Shown: piece by piece, positions 17,893 to 27,635 of the stretch
How the letters are laid out: each line of letters begins with the position of its first letter
How positions within the stretch are numbered: the first letter of the stretch is position 1
From: JABDQA01 sp963824415
GTDB taxonomy: Bacteria > Desulfobacterota > Desulfobulbia > Desulfobulbales > Desulfocapsaceae
DNA: 64,000 nt
Direction: 5' to 3'
Assembly (NCBI GenBank): GCA_963824415.1
Contig: CAWGPM010000001.1
Coordinates: 248,001-312,000 of the forward strand
The notes under the pieces: generated by a model
The model's database searches: none
What the model was told of the DNA's origin: nothing
The model's input: only the letters and a program-made list of their open reading frames with translations
Made by a program: the position numbers and the translations under genes

Positions 17893-17954
17893 TCAGAGCC
17901 GGGGTATTTTCCCGATCCCACCACGCCTGAAGGCTGAGAAATCCCCCTGTGTTA

Positions 17955-18680
17955 TCAATGCTGCTGTGCTATGGCTTCAATGTCCTCCGGCGCCTGCAGG
18001 CCGATATAGTTCCAGTGCCAGGATTCCCACGGCATCCGATAGCGGTTGTAACGGGAATAAGTCTGTTCAAAGCCGAACTCAGCGGCGTGTTCCATCAGCC
18101 ATTGATATTGTTTGGTGTCGGCAAAGCTCCAGTTACTCGGGTAAAAATCCACGGCGGTGCCCAGCATGTGCTGTGAGTAACCGGGTGGGGCGACATAGCG
18201 GATGATATCGTCGAAGCTCCTGCCCTGAGCAAGCATGCGCTGGAAAATACGATTTTGATAGCTCTTGCTCCGATAGGCCGATTCAACTTGCAACTCGATG
18301 CCGTCTGCAGCGGCTTGCTGCAGCATATCGAGCAGTGGCGTAAGCGCCTGGGCCAGTAAGAAGATCTGACTGCGCTTGTGGGCGTAGTCCGGGGGGATCT
18401 GCTCGAGCGCATCAATGGGCAGCGAGGTGGGAAATAGCCGGTTGCCGGTCCAGGGCTCCGGGATTTGATAGTCGACTCCGTCGATGGTGACGACTTCCAC
18501 CACGTTTTCATACTTAATCGGAGGAAAATCCACCGAGATGGTTGGTATGTCCGGGTTCTCTTCGGAGTGAGGCAGGCTCAGGAAAGAGACGGTGTCCGCG
18601 CCAAGAACGGAGGCGACGGACAGGTGGCAAAGCACCAGCACCAAAAGGGTATGGGAAAAAGTATTTTTCAGGCTATGCAT
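17955..18680 (-). CDS. Secreted VanY-type D-alanyl-D-alanine carboxypeptidase
   Basis: A 241-residue protein with an N-terminal signal peptide (hydrophobic stretch LLVLVLCHLSVASVLGA). The peptidase M15B domain shows the zinc-binding motif SQHMLGTAVD, the downstream ESWHW motif and the AYRS substrate-pocket segment. It would trim the terminal D-Ala from peptidoglycan stem peptides in the periplasm. There is no linked vanH/A/X ligase, so this is a housekeeping cell-wall enzyme, not a glycopeptide resistance gene. It is divergent from the serine hydrolase gene at 18999. Confidence 0.85.
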   Translation of the reverse strand: MHSLKNTFSHTLLVLVLCHLSVASVLGADTVSFLSLPHSEENPDIPTISVDFPPIKYENVVEVVTIDGVDYQIPEPWTGNRLFPTSLPIDALEQIPPDYAHKRSQIFLLAQALTPLLDMLQQAAADGIELQVESAYRSKSYQNRIFQRMLAQGRSFDDIIRYVAPPGYSQHMLGTAVDFYPSNWSFADTKQYQWLMEHAAEFGFEQTYSRYNRYRMPWESWHWNYIGLQAPEDIEAIAQQH

Positions 18681-18998
18681 GGGTGTGCTTCAAGGTCATA
18701 GAGCAGTCGGTATTAAGTATCATTCTCATAAAAATGCTTTTGGCAGGTAGTTTTAACAGAGACTTGCGCTGTCGGCAAGACCGGAGATGCCTCCACGATC
18801 GGTTCCAGACCCCGTGGCGGATAACTCGAGCTGATTCTGTATCGCGGGAGTCGGCCGGAGCCGGGCATGCAGTATTCAGCCCGGCCGGATTTTGATTTTT
18901 TTTTAGCAGAGATAGCGGGCAGGTTCTGGTATACTTGTCGATCCGAATGATTGTCTATATAATAAATCATGTGATTACAATATATTATAGTTTTCGAT
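18681..18998. other. Intergenic region between divergent cell-wall genes
   Basis: This 318-bp AT-rich region separates the divergent VanY-type and serine-hydrolase genes and presumably holds both promoters. I see no clear -35/-10 pair, RNA gene or coding frame. The last 60 nt before 18999 are very AT-rich and no Shine-Dalgarno is obvious. Confidence 0.4.
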
Positions 18999-20573
18999 AT
19001 GGTTAGATTCAGGTTTTTTCTGCTGTTGTTTCTATTTTTTCCCTGTCAGTCTTTTTCCAGCTCAGTCCAGTACGATATCGCCTATATCTGGGATGATGAT
19101 CTCGATAATGTACTTGACTACCAGATTCAGCTCGAAGAACTGCTGGGCACCGAGACGGCCAAACATCTGCGCATCGTCGGGCGTAAAACGGGTGGCTACG
19201 GCATTATCTACGACCACAATGGCACCGCCTTGAGTTCGGCACAATTGATGATACAACACAGCGAAATCCTTCGCTCCGAGGGCCTTGCCGAGTGTGTTGC
19301 AGTCGAGGACAACGGTTATTATGAACTCTATAACGTCAGCTATGGCCTGGGCCCCAACCTCGAAGACCTGAAAAAGCAGTATGCCCGGGTGTACAGCTAT
19401 CTAGGCAACGAGGTGGGCAAAAATCTCTTTATCGAACAGACCGATGGAGACAACTACACCCTGATCTATCGAAGGCGCGGGGACCGCTCCTCGACTTATT
19501 CGGTCGCGAAAAAACACGCCAAACTGCTCAAGCGCAAGAAAATTTCCACGACGATTATCGCTGAACGCAATCATCCGGTGGTTTTCGGTGAGTCAAGTCA
19601 TCTCGACGATGAACAATCCACTGCCGTTGCAGCTGTGGACCCGGCAACTGCAAAACCTCAAGCCAAAGCCGCACCGCCCGTAGAACAAAAACCTGAACCA
19701 GCCCTAACAACTCCCCCTAAAACGATTTTAAAAGAGATTGCCAAGACCAAGCCTGCGGTCACCAGTCAGCAGCCTCTGGAAGTGGCCTCGGCGGGCGGAG
19801 CGATTGAAGCCTCGATAGAATCACTTATCAAGGAACTGCGTCAGAAGGGCAAATTATCCAGTGACGAGAAGACCAGCTGGGTGGTCTACGATCTGACCAG
19901 AGAAAAAAGCCTCGTGGATATCAACGCCGATCAGGTATTTCAGGCGGCCAGCATGATCAAACCCTTCGTGGCCCTGGCGTTCTTCCACAAGGTTCAGGAG
20001 GGTGAGCTGATCTACGGCCCGAAAAGCCGCCGCAAATTGGAGCTGATGATTCAGCGCAGCAATAATGCTGCGACCAACTGGGTTATGCGCACCGTAGGCG
20101 GGCCTGAAAAATGCGATGAGCTTTTACGCACCCACTACGGCCATATTTTCAAGAATACCGAAATCGTTGAATATATACCGGCGGGCGGCAAGACCTACAA
20201 AAACAGTGCACTGCCTTCGGATTATATCCGTTTTCTTCAGGCCTTATGGAGCAATAAGCTGCCTTACGGCAAGGAGATCAGACGACTGATGTCGCTGCCG
20301 GGCCGGGACCGCCTCTACAACGGAACACCGATCCCGCAAGGCACTCTGGTCTATAATAAGACCGGTTCGACGGCCCACCTGTGCGGTGATATGGGCATAC
20401 TCGTGCCCAAAGATCGAAAAGGCAATCGTTATCCCTATGCGCTGGTTGGTATCATCGAGCGCAGTTCCCGGGCGACCGACTACGGACGCTGGATGCTCAC
20501 CAGAGGAAACGTGATCAGACAGGTATCGACCCTGGTGTATGAGGAGATGAAAAAACAGTATAAACTCCTTTAG
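18999..20573 (+). CDS. Secreted class-A beta-lactamase-like serine hydrolase with N-terminal repeats
   Basis: A 524-residue protein with a signal peptide (residues 1-20). Residues about 25-195 form two related alpha/beta modules that resemble SPOR-type peptidoglycan-binding repeats. A Pro/Lys/Ala-rich linker (about 205-265) follows. The C-terminal domain has the serine-hydrolase triad of motifs: SMIK (SxxK), SNN (SxN) and KTGST (KTG). I do not see the class A omega-loop glutamate, so it is more likely a peptidoglycan peptidase or hydrolase than an antibiotic-inactivating enzyme. The modular layout suggests it is held on the cell wall. Confidence 0.75.
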   Translation: MVRFRFFLLLFLFFPCQSFSSSVQYDIAYIWDDDLDNVLDYQIQLEELLGTETAKHLRIVGRKTGGYGIIYDHNGTALSSAQLMIQHSEILRSEGLAECVAVEDNGYYELYNVSYGLGPNLEDLKKQYARVYSYLGNEVGKNLFIEQTDGDNYTLIYRRRGDRSSTYSVAKKHAKLLKRKKISTTIIAERNHPVVFGESSHLDDEQSTAVAAVDPATAKPQAKAAPPVEQKPEPALTTPPKTILKEIAKTKPAVTSQQPLEVASAGGAIEASIESLIKELRQKGKLSSDEKTSWVVYDLTREKSLVDINADQVFQAASMIKPFVALAFFHKVQEGELIYGPKSRRKLELMIQRSNNAATNWVMRTVGGPEKCDELLRTHYGHIFKNTEIVEYIPAGGKTYKNSALPSDYIRFLQALWSNKLPYGKEIRRLMSLPGRDRLYNGTPIPQGTLVYNKTGSTAHLCGDMGILVPKDRKGNRYPYALVGIIERSSRATDYGRWMLTRGNVIRQVSTLVYEEMKKQYKLL

Positions 20574-20598
20574 TGAGCCCTCTTACAGGTACAGGTTT

Positions 20599-21765
20599 GT
20601 GCCCGGCAGAAAAGTACCGGGCCTCTTGGATTCGATGGTTTCCCCTGATTCCGGCTATGCTGAGATGATCCTGAAAAAGCGCTATCGCGTATCCATTGAC
20701 CGGGTGAACGGCCGCTTCATCTCAGGCTGGTGCTTCAATCGCCTGAGAAAAGACAAACCGGTCAGCATCACCATTGCGGCTGACGAGGGGGTACTCGGCT
20801 CACTGACCAATAACGGTTTGCGCCGGGATCTGCTGGACCTCAAGCTGCATCCAAGCGGGATCTGCGGATTTGATTTTAGTTTTCCGTCAACCTTTGATCC
20901 GGCCGCATTTCAGTTTCTTCACCTTTACTTCGATGGGCAAAAAACACCGGTATTGAGCATTGCCTGCAGCGAGATTGAAATGCTCAGAGCTGATCTGCAG
21001 CGACCCATCTGCTTCATGCACATCCCCAAAACCGCCGGGACCTCGTTTAATGCGTTTGCCAGGCAATGTTTTGCCTCTGAGCGTTTCACTACCCATATCG
21101 AACGTCTTGAGCCGGAAGCACGCCGGAAGCGGGCAGTTGAGGCAGACTACCTGTCCGGACATCTGATTCTTGGTGATCTTGCTGCTCTGTCCACGGTCCA
21201 TCCGGGTGCCGCCGCCGGCGATCCGCCCTTCGATTTTTATGCAATCATCAGAGAACCCTATGCGCATCTTCACTCCCACCTCAATTATGTCAAAGGGGTG
21301 ATTGCGGCGAGCCGCGATGAAGCGCACTATGAGTTCAAGCATAATCAGATGATCAAATCATTGTCGGCCAGGCTCAATGAGATCGATTTCGACAGCCTTG
21401 ATGAAGTGGTGCGCTGGGTTGAGGGCTTGCAAGGGTATGAGCGAGATTTTTTCGATAATCTGCAGACCCGTTATTTTCTCGATAAGCGACCAGAGATTGT
21501 CGGGCAGGATAACCTTGCGCAGGCCCGGGATAATCTAGCCAGATTTCGTTTGGTAGGTCTGACCGAACAGTATGATCGTTTCAGGGAGTGCTTCTGCAGT
21601 CATCTTGGGCTGCCTGCGCTGGAGCAGCCGCTGAAATCAAATATCTCCGAGTCCTACCGGCTGTTCAATCCGGCGGACCAGCAGATCAGATCAGCGTTGT
21701 ATCCCCTGGTTGCATTCGATTTAACGCTCTATCATTACGTCGAGCAGATCTTCTGGCAGGATTGA
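20599..21765 (+). CDS. Sulfotransferase-family protein
   Basis: A 388-residue protein (GTG start; ATG codons at 20635 and 20668 are alternatives). The first ~120 residues look like a small beta-rich domain. From residue about 138, ICFMHIPKTAGTSFNAF is the PAPS 5'-phosphosulfate-binding loop of sulfotransferase family 2/heparan sulfotransferase-like proteins. AIIREPYAHLHSHLNYV matches the 3'-phosphate-binding region (RxP, then Ser/His). It probably transfers sulfate to a cell-surface glycan or lipid. It follows the serine hydrolase by 25 nt and may be co-transcribed with it. Confidence 0.75.
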   Translation: MPGRKVPGLLDSMVSPDSGYAEMILKKRYRVSIDRVNGRFISGWCFNRLRKDKPVSITIAADEGVLGSLTNNGLRRDLLDLKLHPSGICGFDFSFPSTFDPAAFQFLHLYFDGQKTPVLSIACSEIEMLRADLQRPICFMHIPKTAGTSFNAFARQCFASERFTTHIERLEPEARRKRAVEADYLSGHLILGDLAALSTVHPGAAAGDPPFDFYAIIREPYAHLHSHLNYVKGVIAASRDEAHYEFKHNQMIKSLSARLNEIDFDSLDEVVRWVEGLQGYERDFFDNLQTRYFLDKRPEIVGQDNLAQARDNLARFRLVGLTEQYDRFRECFCSHLGLPALEQPLKSNISESYRLFNPADQQIRSALYPLVAFDLTLYHYVEQIFWQD

Positions 21766-21944
21766 ACGGTGACAAACGGTTGCCGGAAAACCCTGTTAGC
21801 TCGTTTATGCTTTACAAATGCGGCAGCAGCCCCATAGTTGAAAGAAGTCATAGGAAAAGCCCCGAGGCTGCCCGCTGTCTGGCGAGTGTGGTGCCCATAA
21901 AGGTATGCAGTGTTCGCCACGACACGATTACAGAGGAGGAAAAA

Positions 21945-22487
21945 ATGGTAGAAGAAAAAGCCTACGAGCTGTTTATCACCGAACGTGAATCACTTGTGCT
22001 GGAAGCCCTGGTTAAATCGGATGTGCCTTTCAGCCAGCGGGCCCAGGCCTTGCTCGCTGTCGATGCAGGCTCCACGCTGGAGCAGGCCTCGCTCGTTTCC
22101 GGACTGCGGGTAACCCAGGTAAGATACTGGCTGGCCCGGTTTGCCAGCGGTCGCCTGGGTATTTTTCCGGAGTCTGTGCTGGAAGCTATCGAAACCGACC
22201 TGCAGTCAGAAAATCTCCCGTCCACGGGTAAGGCGTCTGCCGGCAAGGTGGCTGGAAAATCTGAAAAATCAAAGAAGAAAGGCCGCAAGAAGAAAGATTC
22301 GAAAAAGAAAAGGGTCAAGGCCGGGGTGAGCAAAGACGAGTCAGCCGCGAAAAATATGAAAAAAAAAGGCAAAAAAGCAAAAAAGAAAGACAAAGAGGCT
22401 AAAGCGGCAAAAGCCCCCAAGAAAGGTAGCAAAAAACAGAAGAAAAAAGCGGCGGGCAAGAAATCTGCCAAAAAGGCAAAAAAATAA
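21945..22487 (+). CDS. HTH protein with a lysine-rich histone-H1-like tail
   Basis: A 180-residue protein. Residues about 25-80 form a helix-turn-helix of the homeodomain/transposase-like type (RAQALLAVDAGSTLEQAS; GLRVTQVRYWLARF). From about residue 90 to the end it is almost only Lys, Ala, Gly and Ser, resembling bacterial histone H1-like tails. The ATG at 21945 follows AGAGGAGGAAAAA, a very strong ribosome site. It is probably a nucleoid-associated or general DNA-binding protein. No transposase catalytic domain is present, so it is not an insertion sequence. It precedes the corrinoid adenosyltransferase gene. Confidence 0.75.
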   Translation: MVEEKAYELFITERESLVLEALVKSDVPFSQRAQALLAVDAGSTLEQASLVSGLRVTQVRYWLARFASGRLGIFPESVLEAIETDLQSENLPSTGKASAGKVAGKSEKSKKKGRKKKDSKKKRVKAGVSKDESAAKNMKKKGKKAKKKDKEAKAAKAPKKGSKKQKKKAAGKKSAKKAKK

Positions 22488-22530
22488 CACGTCGTTTTGG
22501 GGCGGGTGACTAACAGCCGGGATAACCGAT

Positions 22531-23088
22531 ATGGAAATTACCAAACTGGAACCAGAGAAGCGGCAGGGGCTCGTTGTGGTGCTGACGGGCAACGGTAAAG
22601 GCAAGACCAGCAGTGCGATGGGCATGGTTCTGCGGGCCGCCGGACATAAGATGAGAATCTGCGTAATTCAGTTCATGAAAGGTGATATCTATTCCGGTGA
22701 ATGGGACGGGGTCAAACTGCTTGGTGATCTGGTCGAATTTTACTCGACCGGTAAGGGCTTCTGCGGTATCCAGGGTAATCCATATCCCCACTCCGAGCAC
22801 CGCAAAAATGCCCAGGAAGCTCTGCAGCTGGTAGCTCAAAAGATGGCCTCTGACGAGTTTGACCTGATGGTTCTCGATGAGATCAACAATGCCTTGCAGC
22901 TCAAGCTGGTGGATGAGGATCAGGTGCTGGCGATACTGGACGCCAGGCCCGAGCGGATGCATCTGATCGTGACCGGGCGCGACGCTCATCCGGCCGTGAT
23001 CGAGCGGGCCGATACCGTCAGTCAGGTCGAGGAGATCAAGCACGCCTACCGCAAGGATATCGAGCCGCAGCCCGGGGTTGACTACTGA
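22531..23088 (+). CDS. cobO: Corrinoid (cob(I)alamin) adenosyltransferase, CobO/BtuR type
   Basis: A 185-residue protein with the P-loop GNGKGKTSSAMG near the N-terminus, QFMKG, and LMVLDEINNAL (Walker-B-like), all typical of the CobA/CobO/BtuR family. It adenosylates the cobalt of corrinoids using ATP, in the cytoplasm. No other cobalamin genes are in the window, so it probably serves salvage or the general pathway. Confidence 0.92.
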   Translation: MEITKLEPEKRQGLVVVLTGNGKGKTSSAMGMVLRAAGHKMRICVIQFMKGDIYSGEWDGVKLLGDLVEFYSTGKGFCGIQGNPYPHSEHRKNAQEALQLVAQKMASDEFDLMVLDEINNALQLKLVDEDQVLAILDARPERMHLIVTGRDAHPAVIERADTVSQVEEIKHAYRKDIEPQPGVDY

Positions 23089-23120
23089 GACAGGTGGTTA
23101 CTCGCCTAAATGGTCCTGCA

Positions 23121-24116
23121 TCACAAACTGCGGGGGCGTCGCTGGCTGATGTAAACTCCGACCAGAACGACACCTGAGGCCGCATACTGGGACAGGGTGA
23201 AACGCTCGCCCAGGATCAGAAAACCAAGGATCACGGTAAATACCGGGATCAGATTGACAAAACCCGAAGCCTTGCTGGCGTCTATCTTTGATACGCCGAA
23301 GTTATAGAGCAGATAGGCCCCCAGCGTGACGAAGCTGCCGAGGTAGATAACAGCCAGTGCTGGTATCGGAAAAAACTCCCGCGGCAGGTTGATATCGGGT
23401 GAGAGCAGGAAAAAGGAAAAAAACAGTGCGCCGACCCAGGACTGCACGGCGGTCAGAAAGAGCGGGCTGTATCGGGCACTGAGATGCTTCAGGCTCAGCG
23501 TATAGCCGGTGGCCGCGCACATCGCCAGAAATTCAAGAAAATTGCCTAGAATGGGATGCGGTGCCGTATTCGTACGCTCCCCGGCCAGACTCAACCAGCA
23601 CACCCCGAAAATTGCAATTACAAACCCGATCAGGGTTTGCACCGAAACCCGCTCCTTCAAAAAAAACATCGCCCCTAAGGCCACAAGCAGGGGCAGCATT
23701 GCCGTGATCATTCCGGCCTGTGAGGCGGAGGTGAGCTGCAGGGCTTTGGCCTCGAAGATAAAATAAATGCAGGGCTCGCAGGCCGCCATGAAGAGCAGGT
23801 ATTTCAGATCTTCACGGTGCAGGGTAACACGGGTCAACTGCTTGATGAACACCAGAAAGCAGAGGCTGCCCACCACCATTCGGCCGAGGATTACCAGCAT
23901 CGGCTGATAGCCTTGAAAGGCGATCTTCAAGGCGATATATGAACTGGCCCAGAGCAGCATGGCCGTGACCAGACTGAGGAAAGGGAGCCATGTCTTTTGC
24001 GGTGTCAAAGCAGTTGTTGTCCCGATTCGTTGATGCCGGGGTGGTTTGGAGAAAGTTACCTGGTGGCGGAGCAAGGGGCGGGAGTGTAGCACATCGGCTG
24101 CAAGATTACCACACAA
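23121..24116 (-). CDS. EamA/DMT-superfamily transporter
   Basis: An inner-membrane protein with about ten hydrophobic helices in two EamA repeats. The first begins at LVTAMLLWASSYIALKIAF, the second around LEFLAMCAATGYTLSLKHL. The C-terminal end has the typical GERFTLSQYAASGVVLVGVY. Substrates of this family are amino acids, metabolites or drugs, and cannot be predicted here. The 5' end is uncertain: no ATG precedes the first helix, and the GTG at 24116 gives an unusual N-terminal extension of about 45 residues, so translation may begin at a later TTG or GTG. Confidence 0.8.
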   Translation of the reverse strand: MCGNLAADVLHSRPLLRHQVTFSKPPRHQRIGTTTALTPQKTWLPFLSLVTAMLLWASSYIALKIAFQGYQPMLVILGRMVVGSLCFLVFIKQLTRVTLHREDLKYLLFMAACEPCIYFIFEAKALQLTSASQAGMITAMLPLLVALGAMFFLKERVSVQTLIGFVIAIFGVCWLSLAGERTNTAPHPILGNFLEFLAMCAATGYTLSLKHLSARYSPLFLTAVQSWVGALFFSFFLLSPDINLPREFFPIPALAVIYLGSFVTLGAYLLYNFGVSKIDASKASGFVNLIPVFTVILGFLILGERFTLSQYAASGVVLVGVYISQRRPRSL

Positions 24117-24172
24117 GTATGAACCTTGTGTTTGCTCGGGGTGCAGAAGGTAGAATTGGGGGACCGTGCGGC

Positions 24173-26794
24173 TCAGGTTTCTGTATTGAGAAACTGCTCG
24201 ACTTCCGCATTCCAGGCATTGCGAAACCGCTCTATTTCCAGGTCCAGTCCGTCGCCTGATTCACGGATTTTATTGAAATCGGCCCTGGCCTCGTCCTTCA
24301 AACCCAGCATATGGTTGCATACGCCCCGGTAGTAGAGACTTTCAAAATTGTCGGGCTGGAGTTCGAGCACGGCACTGAAATCTGCTTTGGCAGCTGCATA
24401 TTGCTTGAAAAAAAAATGAATCGAGGCCCGATCGTGATAGTAGTGGGCCAGAGTCGGGTCTCGTTCGATGGCCTGATTGTAGTAAACCAGGGCCTTGCCA
24501 TAGTCCTGTTCATACTCGAAAAAGAGCCGACCCAGCAGATGGTGTATGTCGCTGCGCTCGGGATCGAGTCTGAGGGCTTTGAAATAGGCGATCTTGGCCT
24601 GCTTGACATCACCCTGGACAAGATGGCTGCGCCCTTCTTCGATAAGCGCATCCACCCGAGTGCTTGTCTGCTGCTGGTTCTCCGGCCCTGCCTGATCAGG
24701 TTGTTCCGGCTTTTGCACGTTCGCTGCAGCCGTTTCCGGGGCTTGCTGCTCGATCTGCGCCACATACGCTTTCTGATCGCGGATGAACTGCCGGGCCGCT
24801 TTATGCTGCGGGTCGAGCTGCAGCGTTTTCAGCATGTCCTGCAGGGCTTCGGGGATCAATCCCAGAGCTTCAAGACTGAGCCCTCTGAGAAAATAGACCT
24901 GCGCGGCGCCAGGGGGGGCTTCTTGCCGATTTTCCAGAAAGTTTGACAACAGTGCAGAGGCCCGGGAAAATTTCTTCTGGCGATACAGGCAGCGTGCCAG
25001 GGCAAGGGTGTAGTCGGTCACCTCGGGAGCCAGTCTGCTTGCCTGGCGGTAAAAAACCTGTGCCGCAGGCAGGTTGATTTCGTGCTGTTCAGTGATTGTC
25101 CCGAGCATAAAGTAAGCCTTGGCCTCATTTGGGTTTCTACTGATTACCCGGTAAAAATCACTGCGGGCCTGCTCGATAGCTCCCTGGTAATAAAGGCGCA
25201 GACCCCGCAGCAGTATTTCCCTGGCTTGCGGGTCAACGGCTTGTGCCCGATCGTTTTCACTGGAACCACCCTGGTCATCGTCTTCAGATGAGCCACCCGC
25301 CAGGGCACGAGGTTGAGCTCCACTGCCGGCCGCCAGGTTCTGATAGCGCTGCAGCGGCGATATCTGCTTGGGCTTCAGATAGGTGTTGATCAACGAACGG
25401 GCTCTGGTACTCAGGCGGCCTCTGATCGTACTTTTAATGACGACCAGATCAGCCAGTGCGCCTTGGAGATCTTCGAGGTTGTAGCGGCTGATGGCCCTGC
25501 CGATATAAGCCTCCTCGAAGAGCGGATCCTCATTGAGGGCAGCGCTGAAATCCTCGATGGCCCGTTGATCTTTGGCCAAACTCTGGAAGATCGAACCTCG
25601 CTCAAAGTAGATCCGTTTTCTCAGGTAACTGCCGGTTTCAGCTTGCAAGGCTTGATCATAGAAAAGGCTGCTTTGTTCCAGGTTGCGGTCGCGCTGAAAA
25701 GAGATGAATCCGAGTTTGGACAGCGCGAAGGCTCTGTAGCTATCATTTTGCTGCAGCAGATGCAGGTCTTTTTCGGTTTCACTGTATTGTTTGAGGGCCA
25801 GATTAGCTTCGCTGCGGCCTTTACGGGCCGCAGTGTCGCCCGGGTCACTGGCGAGGATATCGTTGAAGGCGGCCACCGCGACGTAGGGGTGTTCCAAGGC
25901 CCGGGTCTGCAACTCAAGGTATTGTTCGATCTGCGGCGAGTCTGGAAAGGCGCGTATATAACGCCCGAGCCCATGAATCATCATTGAATATATATCGGCT
26001 CTGAGCAGAAAGCGTTCGGCATTAAGTGTTTTACCAAGCCGGTCCACTTTGAGCTTGAGATAGTCCAGCGCAACGATATAGCGGATCGTGCCAGGCTGGT
26101 CATCGTTATAGCACTCGAGTGCGAACTGGTGCATAAGCTGTTCTGAGCCGTACCGCCAGGGGGACAGATACATTAGTTTTGCCCGGTGGGCAGTGAACCA
26201 GGCCGGATCGTTATCGACCGAGCGCTGGTACCAGCCCTCCATCTCCGTGCGTGGACTGCTCAGCTGAATACTCAGCGCGGTCAGGGTGGCCGGAGGGCCG
26301 GGATCATCCGGGGCAAGCTGATGGGCCTTCTCCAGATCACGCCGGGCACCGTTCAGGTAAACGTTGAAGGCTCGGCGCTGCCGTTCATTGAGCAGCAGCG
26401 TCTGATTAGCCCCGTCCAGAAAACGGGCTTTCTCGTAGAAATACATTCCCCTGATCGCAAAGGGAAAATGAGACTGCGGCCGTTTTGAACACCAGATATC
26501 CCAAACCTTGCCAAGCTCGTTGGCGGCCAGATTTGTATAGACCCGTTCCAGCAGCCGATGGCCGTCATCCCCCGTCGGCTTTTCACGCAGCAGCGCAGCA
26601 AGGTGCTTTTCGGCCGATTCATAGTCTGCACTGCGCACCAGATCGATGATCTGAGCAGAAATCAGCTCGGCCTCATGCCTACGCTGCAGTGCCGCTTTGA
26701 TTTGAGCGTCGTCGCTGCTCGCCTCTGCTGCAGATGATAGCCAGACCAGCAGAAAAATTAATGAGCAGTGAAAAAAACGCACAGGGTGTTCCAT
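24173..26794 (-). CDS. Exported TPR-repeat protein
   Basis: An 873-residue protein with a signal peptide (residues 1-25, ending SSAAEA). Most of the rest is tetratricopeptide-like helical repeats, with well-formed TPRs such as PNEAKAYFMLGTITEQH, RSDIHHLLGRLFFEYEQ and LAHYYHDRASIHFFFKQY. A low-complexity acidic/Gly/Ser linker at about residues 490-515 splits it into two repeat blocks; a second linker (Gln/Pro/Glu-rich) lies near 690-710. It probably scaffolds an envelope complex. No enzymatic domain was seen and the partner is unknown. Confidence 0.8.
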   Translation of the reverse strand: MEHPVRFFHCSLIFLLVWLSSAAEASSDDAQIKAALQRRHEAELISAQIIDLVRSADYESAEKHLAALLREKPTGDDGHRLLERVYTNLAANELGKVWDIWCSKRPQSHFPFAIRGMYFYEKARFLDGANQTLLLNERQRRAFNVYLNGARRDLEKAHQLAPDDPGPPATLTALSIQLSSPRTEMEGWYQRSVDNDPAWFTAHRAKLMYLSPWRYGSEQLMHQFALECYNDDQPGTIRYIVALDYLKLKVDRLGKTLNAERFLLRADIYSMMIHGLGRYIRAFPDSPQIEQYLELQTRALEHPYVAVAAFNDILASDPGDTAARKGRSEANLALKQYSETEKDLHLLQQNDSYRAFALSKLGFISFQRDRNLEQSSLFYDQALQAETGSYLRKRIYFERGSIFQSLAKDQRAIEDFSAALNEDPLFEEAYIGRAISRYNLEDLQGALADLVVIKSTIRGRLSTRARSLINTYLKPKQISPLQRYQNLAAGSGAQPRALAGGSSEDDDQGGSSENDRAQAVDPQAREILLRGLRLYYQGAIEQARSDFYRVISRNPNEAKAYFMLGTITEQHEINLPAAQVFYRQASRLAPEVTDYTLALARCLYRQKKFSRASALLSNFLENRQEAPPGAAQVYFLRGLSLEALGLIPEALQDMLKTLQLDPQHKAARQFIRDQKAYVAQIEQQAPETAAANVQKPEQPDQAGPENQQQTSTRVDALIEEGRSHLVQGDVKQAKIAYFKALRLDPERSDIHHLLGRLFFEYEQDYGKALVYYNQAIERDPTLAHYYHDRASIHFFFKQYAAAKADFSAVLELQPDNFESLYYRGVCNHMLGLKDEARADFNKIRESGDGLDLEIERFRNAWNAEVEQFLNTET

Positions 26795-27052
26795 GAAGAA
26801 GTTGTGGGGTCCGGATAATCTTTAGTGATTCAGGCAGGTTCAAGTGAGGGAGAATAATACCATCGAATCGGCGCAAGTGCCATTAAATTGCGGGCAGATT
26901 CATCTTCTGCGGCAATGTATAAAACCCCCTGGCAAGTAACCGTCTGAAAGGATTCCGGCCTCGGATAAGTCCTGCAATCTGGGGAATTGCGCTGCTTGGG
27001 TATGATATCAAGGTGTGTGAATTTTCGGTAGAGGCAGGAGCGGGAATCCGGA

Positions 27053-27466
27053 TCAACGCAAACGGGTCTGAATCTCGTCGAGAATTTTATGTGATAAGGG
27101 CTCATCACCCAAAAAACCGACCCGGATAGTAATGGCGGTTGCGCGCGCGGTGGTTTCCGTCAGCTGTATCTCGACCTTGTCGTCCTGCTGTGTCTGCAGA
27201 ACATAGGCGGCGGTTAGGTCGTCGACACTTCTGGATACTTGAATGATCTTATTTTCCTTGATGGCCGCATCGGTGGCTTTCACAGATTTGGCGAGATCCG
27301 CATCGAGCGTGGCGCTGAGATCGCCGCTGGCATAGGCCACTGTACCTGCGGCAGCTCCACCGACAACCAGCAGGCCGCAGCCGCTCAACTGGGGCAGCAA
27401 ACAGAGGGCAAACAGCAGGTAGCCGAGCAGCCGGTGACGAGATGATATAGCAGGATTGATTCTCAT
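27053..27466 (-). CDS. DUF3568-type lipoprotein
   Basis: A 137-residue protein with an N-terminal hydrophobic segment ending in the lipobox LSGC, so it should be lipid-anchored. The mature part starts with a glycine-rich stretch (GGAAAGTVAYASGDL) and ends in a domain with a polar N-terminal helix and a beta-rich C-terminus (TAITIRVGFLGDE). This matches DUF3568 proteins, of unknown function. It may be part of an envelope module with the TPR protein 260 bp away. Confidence 0.7.
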   Translation of the reverse strand: MRINPAISSRHRLLGYLLFALCLLPQLSGCGLLVVGGAAAGTVAYASGDLSATLDADLAKSVKATDAAIKENKIIQVSRSVDDLTAAYVLQTQQDDKVEIQLTETTARATAITIRVGFLGDEPLSHKILDEIQTRLR

Positions 27467-27635
27467 TACTTATCGTTATATCTTTGGGTTAGAAGTCTGG
27501 TTTTGTAGGACCGTCTGCTTCGGTGCCACTGTATTTAAGACTATCTGACACTATCTGACACAGTCAGCTATACAATTCATGCCTGAATTTATAAATAGAA
27601 AAAATCGGGCAGGAAACACGTAAAAGCTGGGTGAG

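Noticed and set aside
22261..22487. A repetitive AAAAAG-rich tract that could be a DNA tandem repeat
   Set aside because: It is explained by lysine codons in the tail of the HTH protein; no regular repeat unit was seen.
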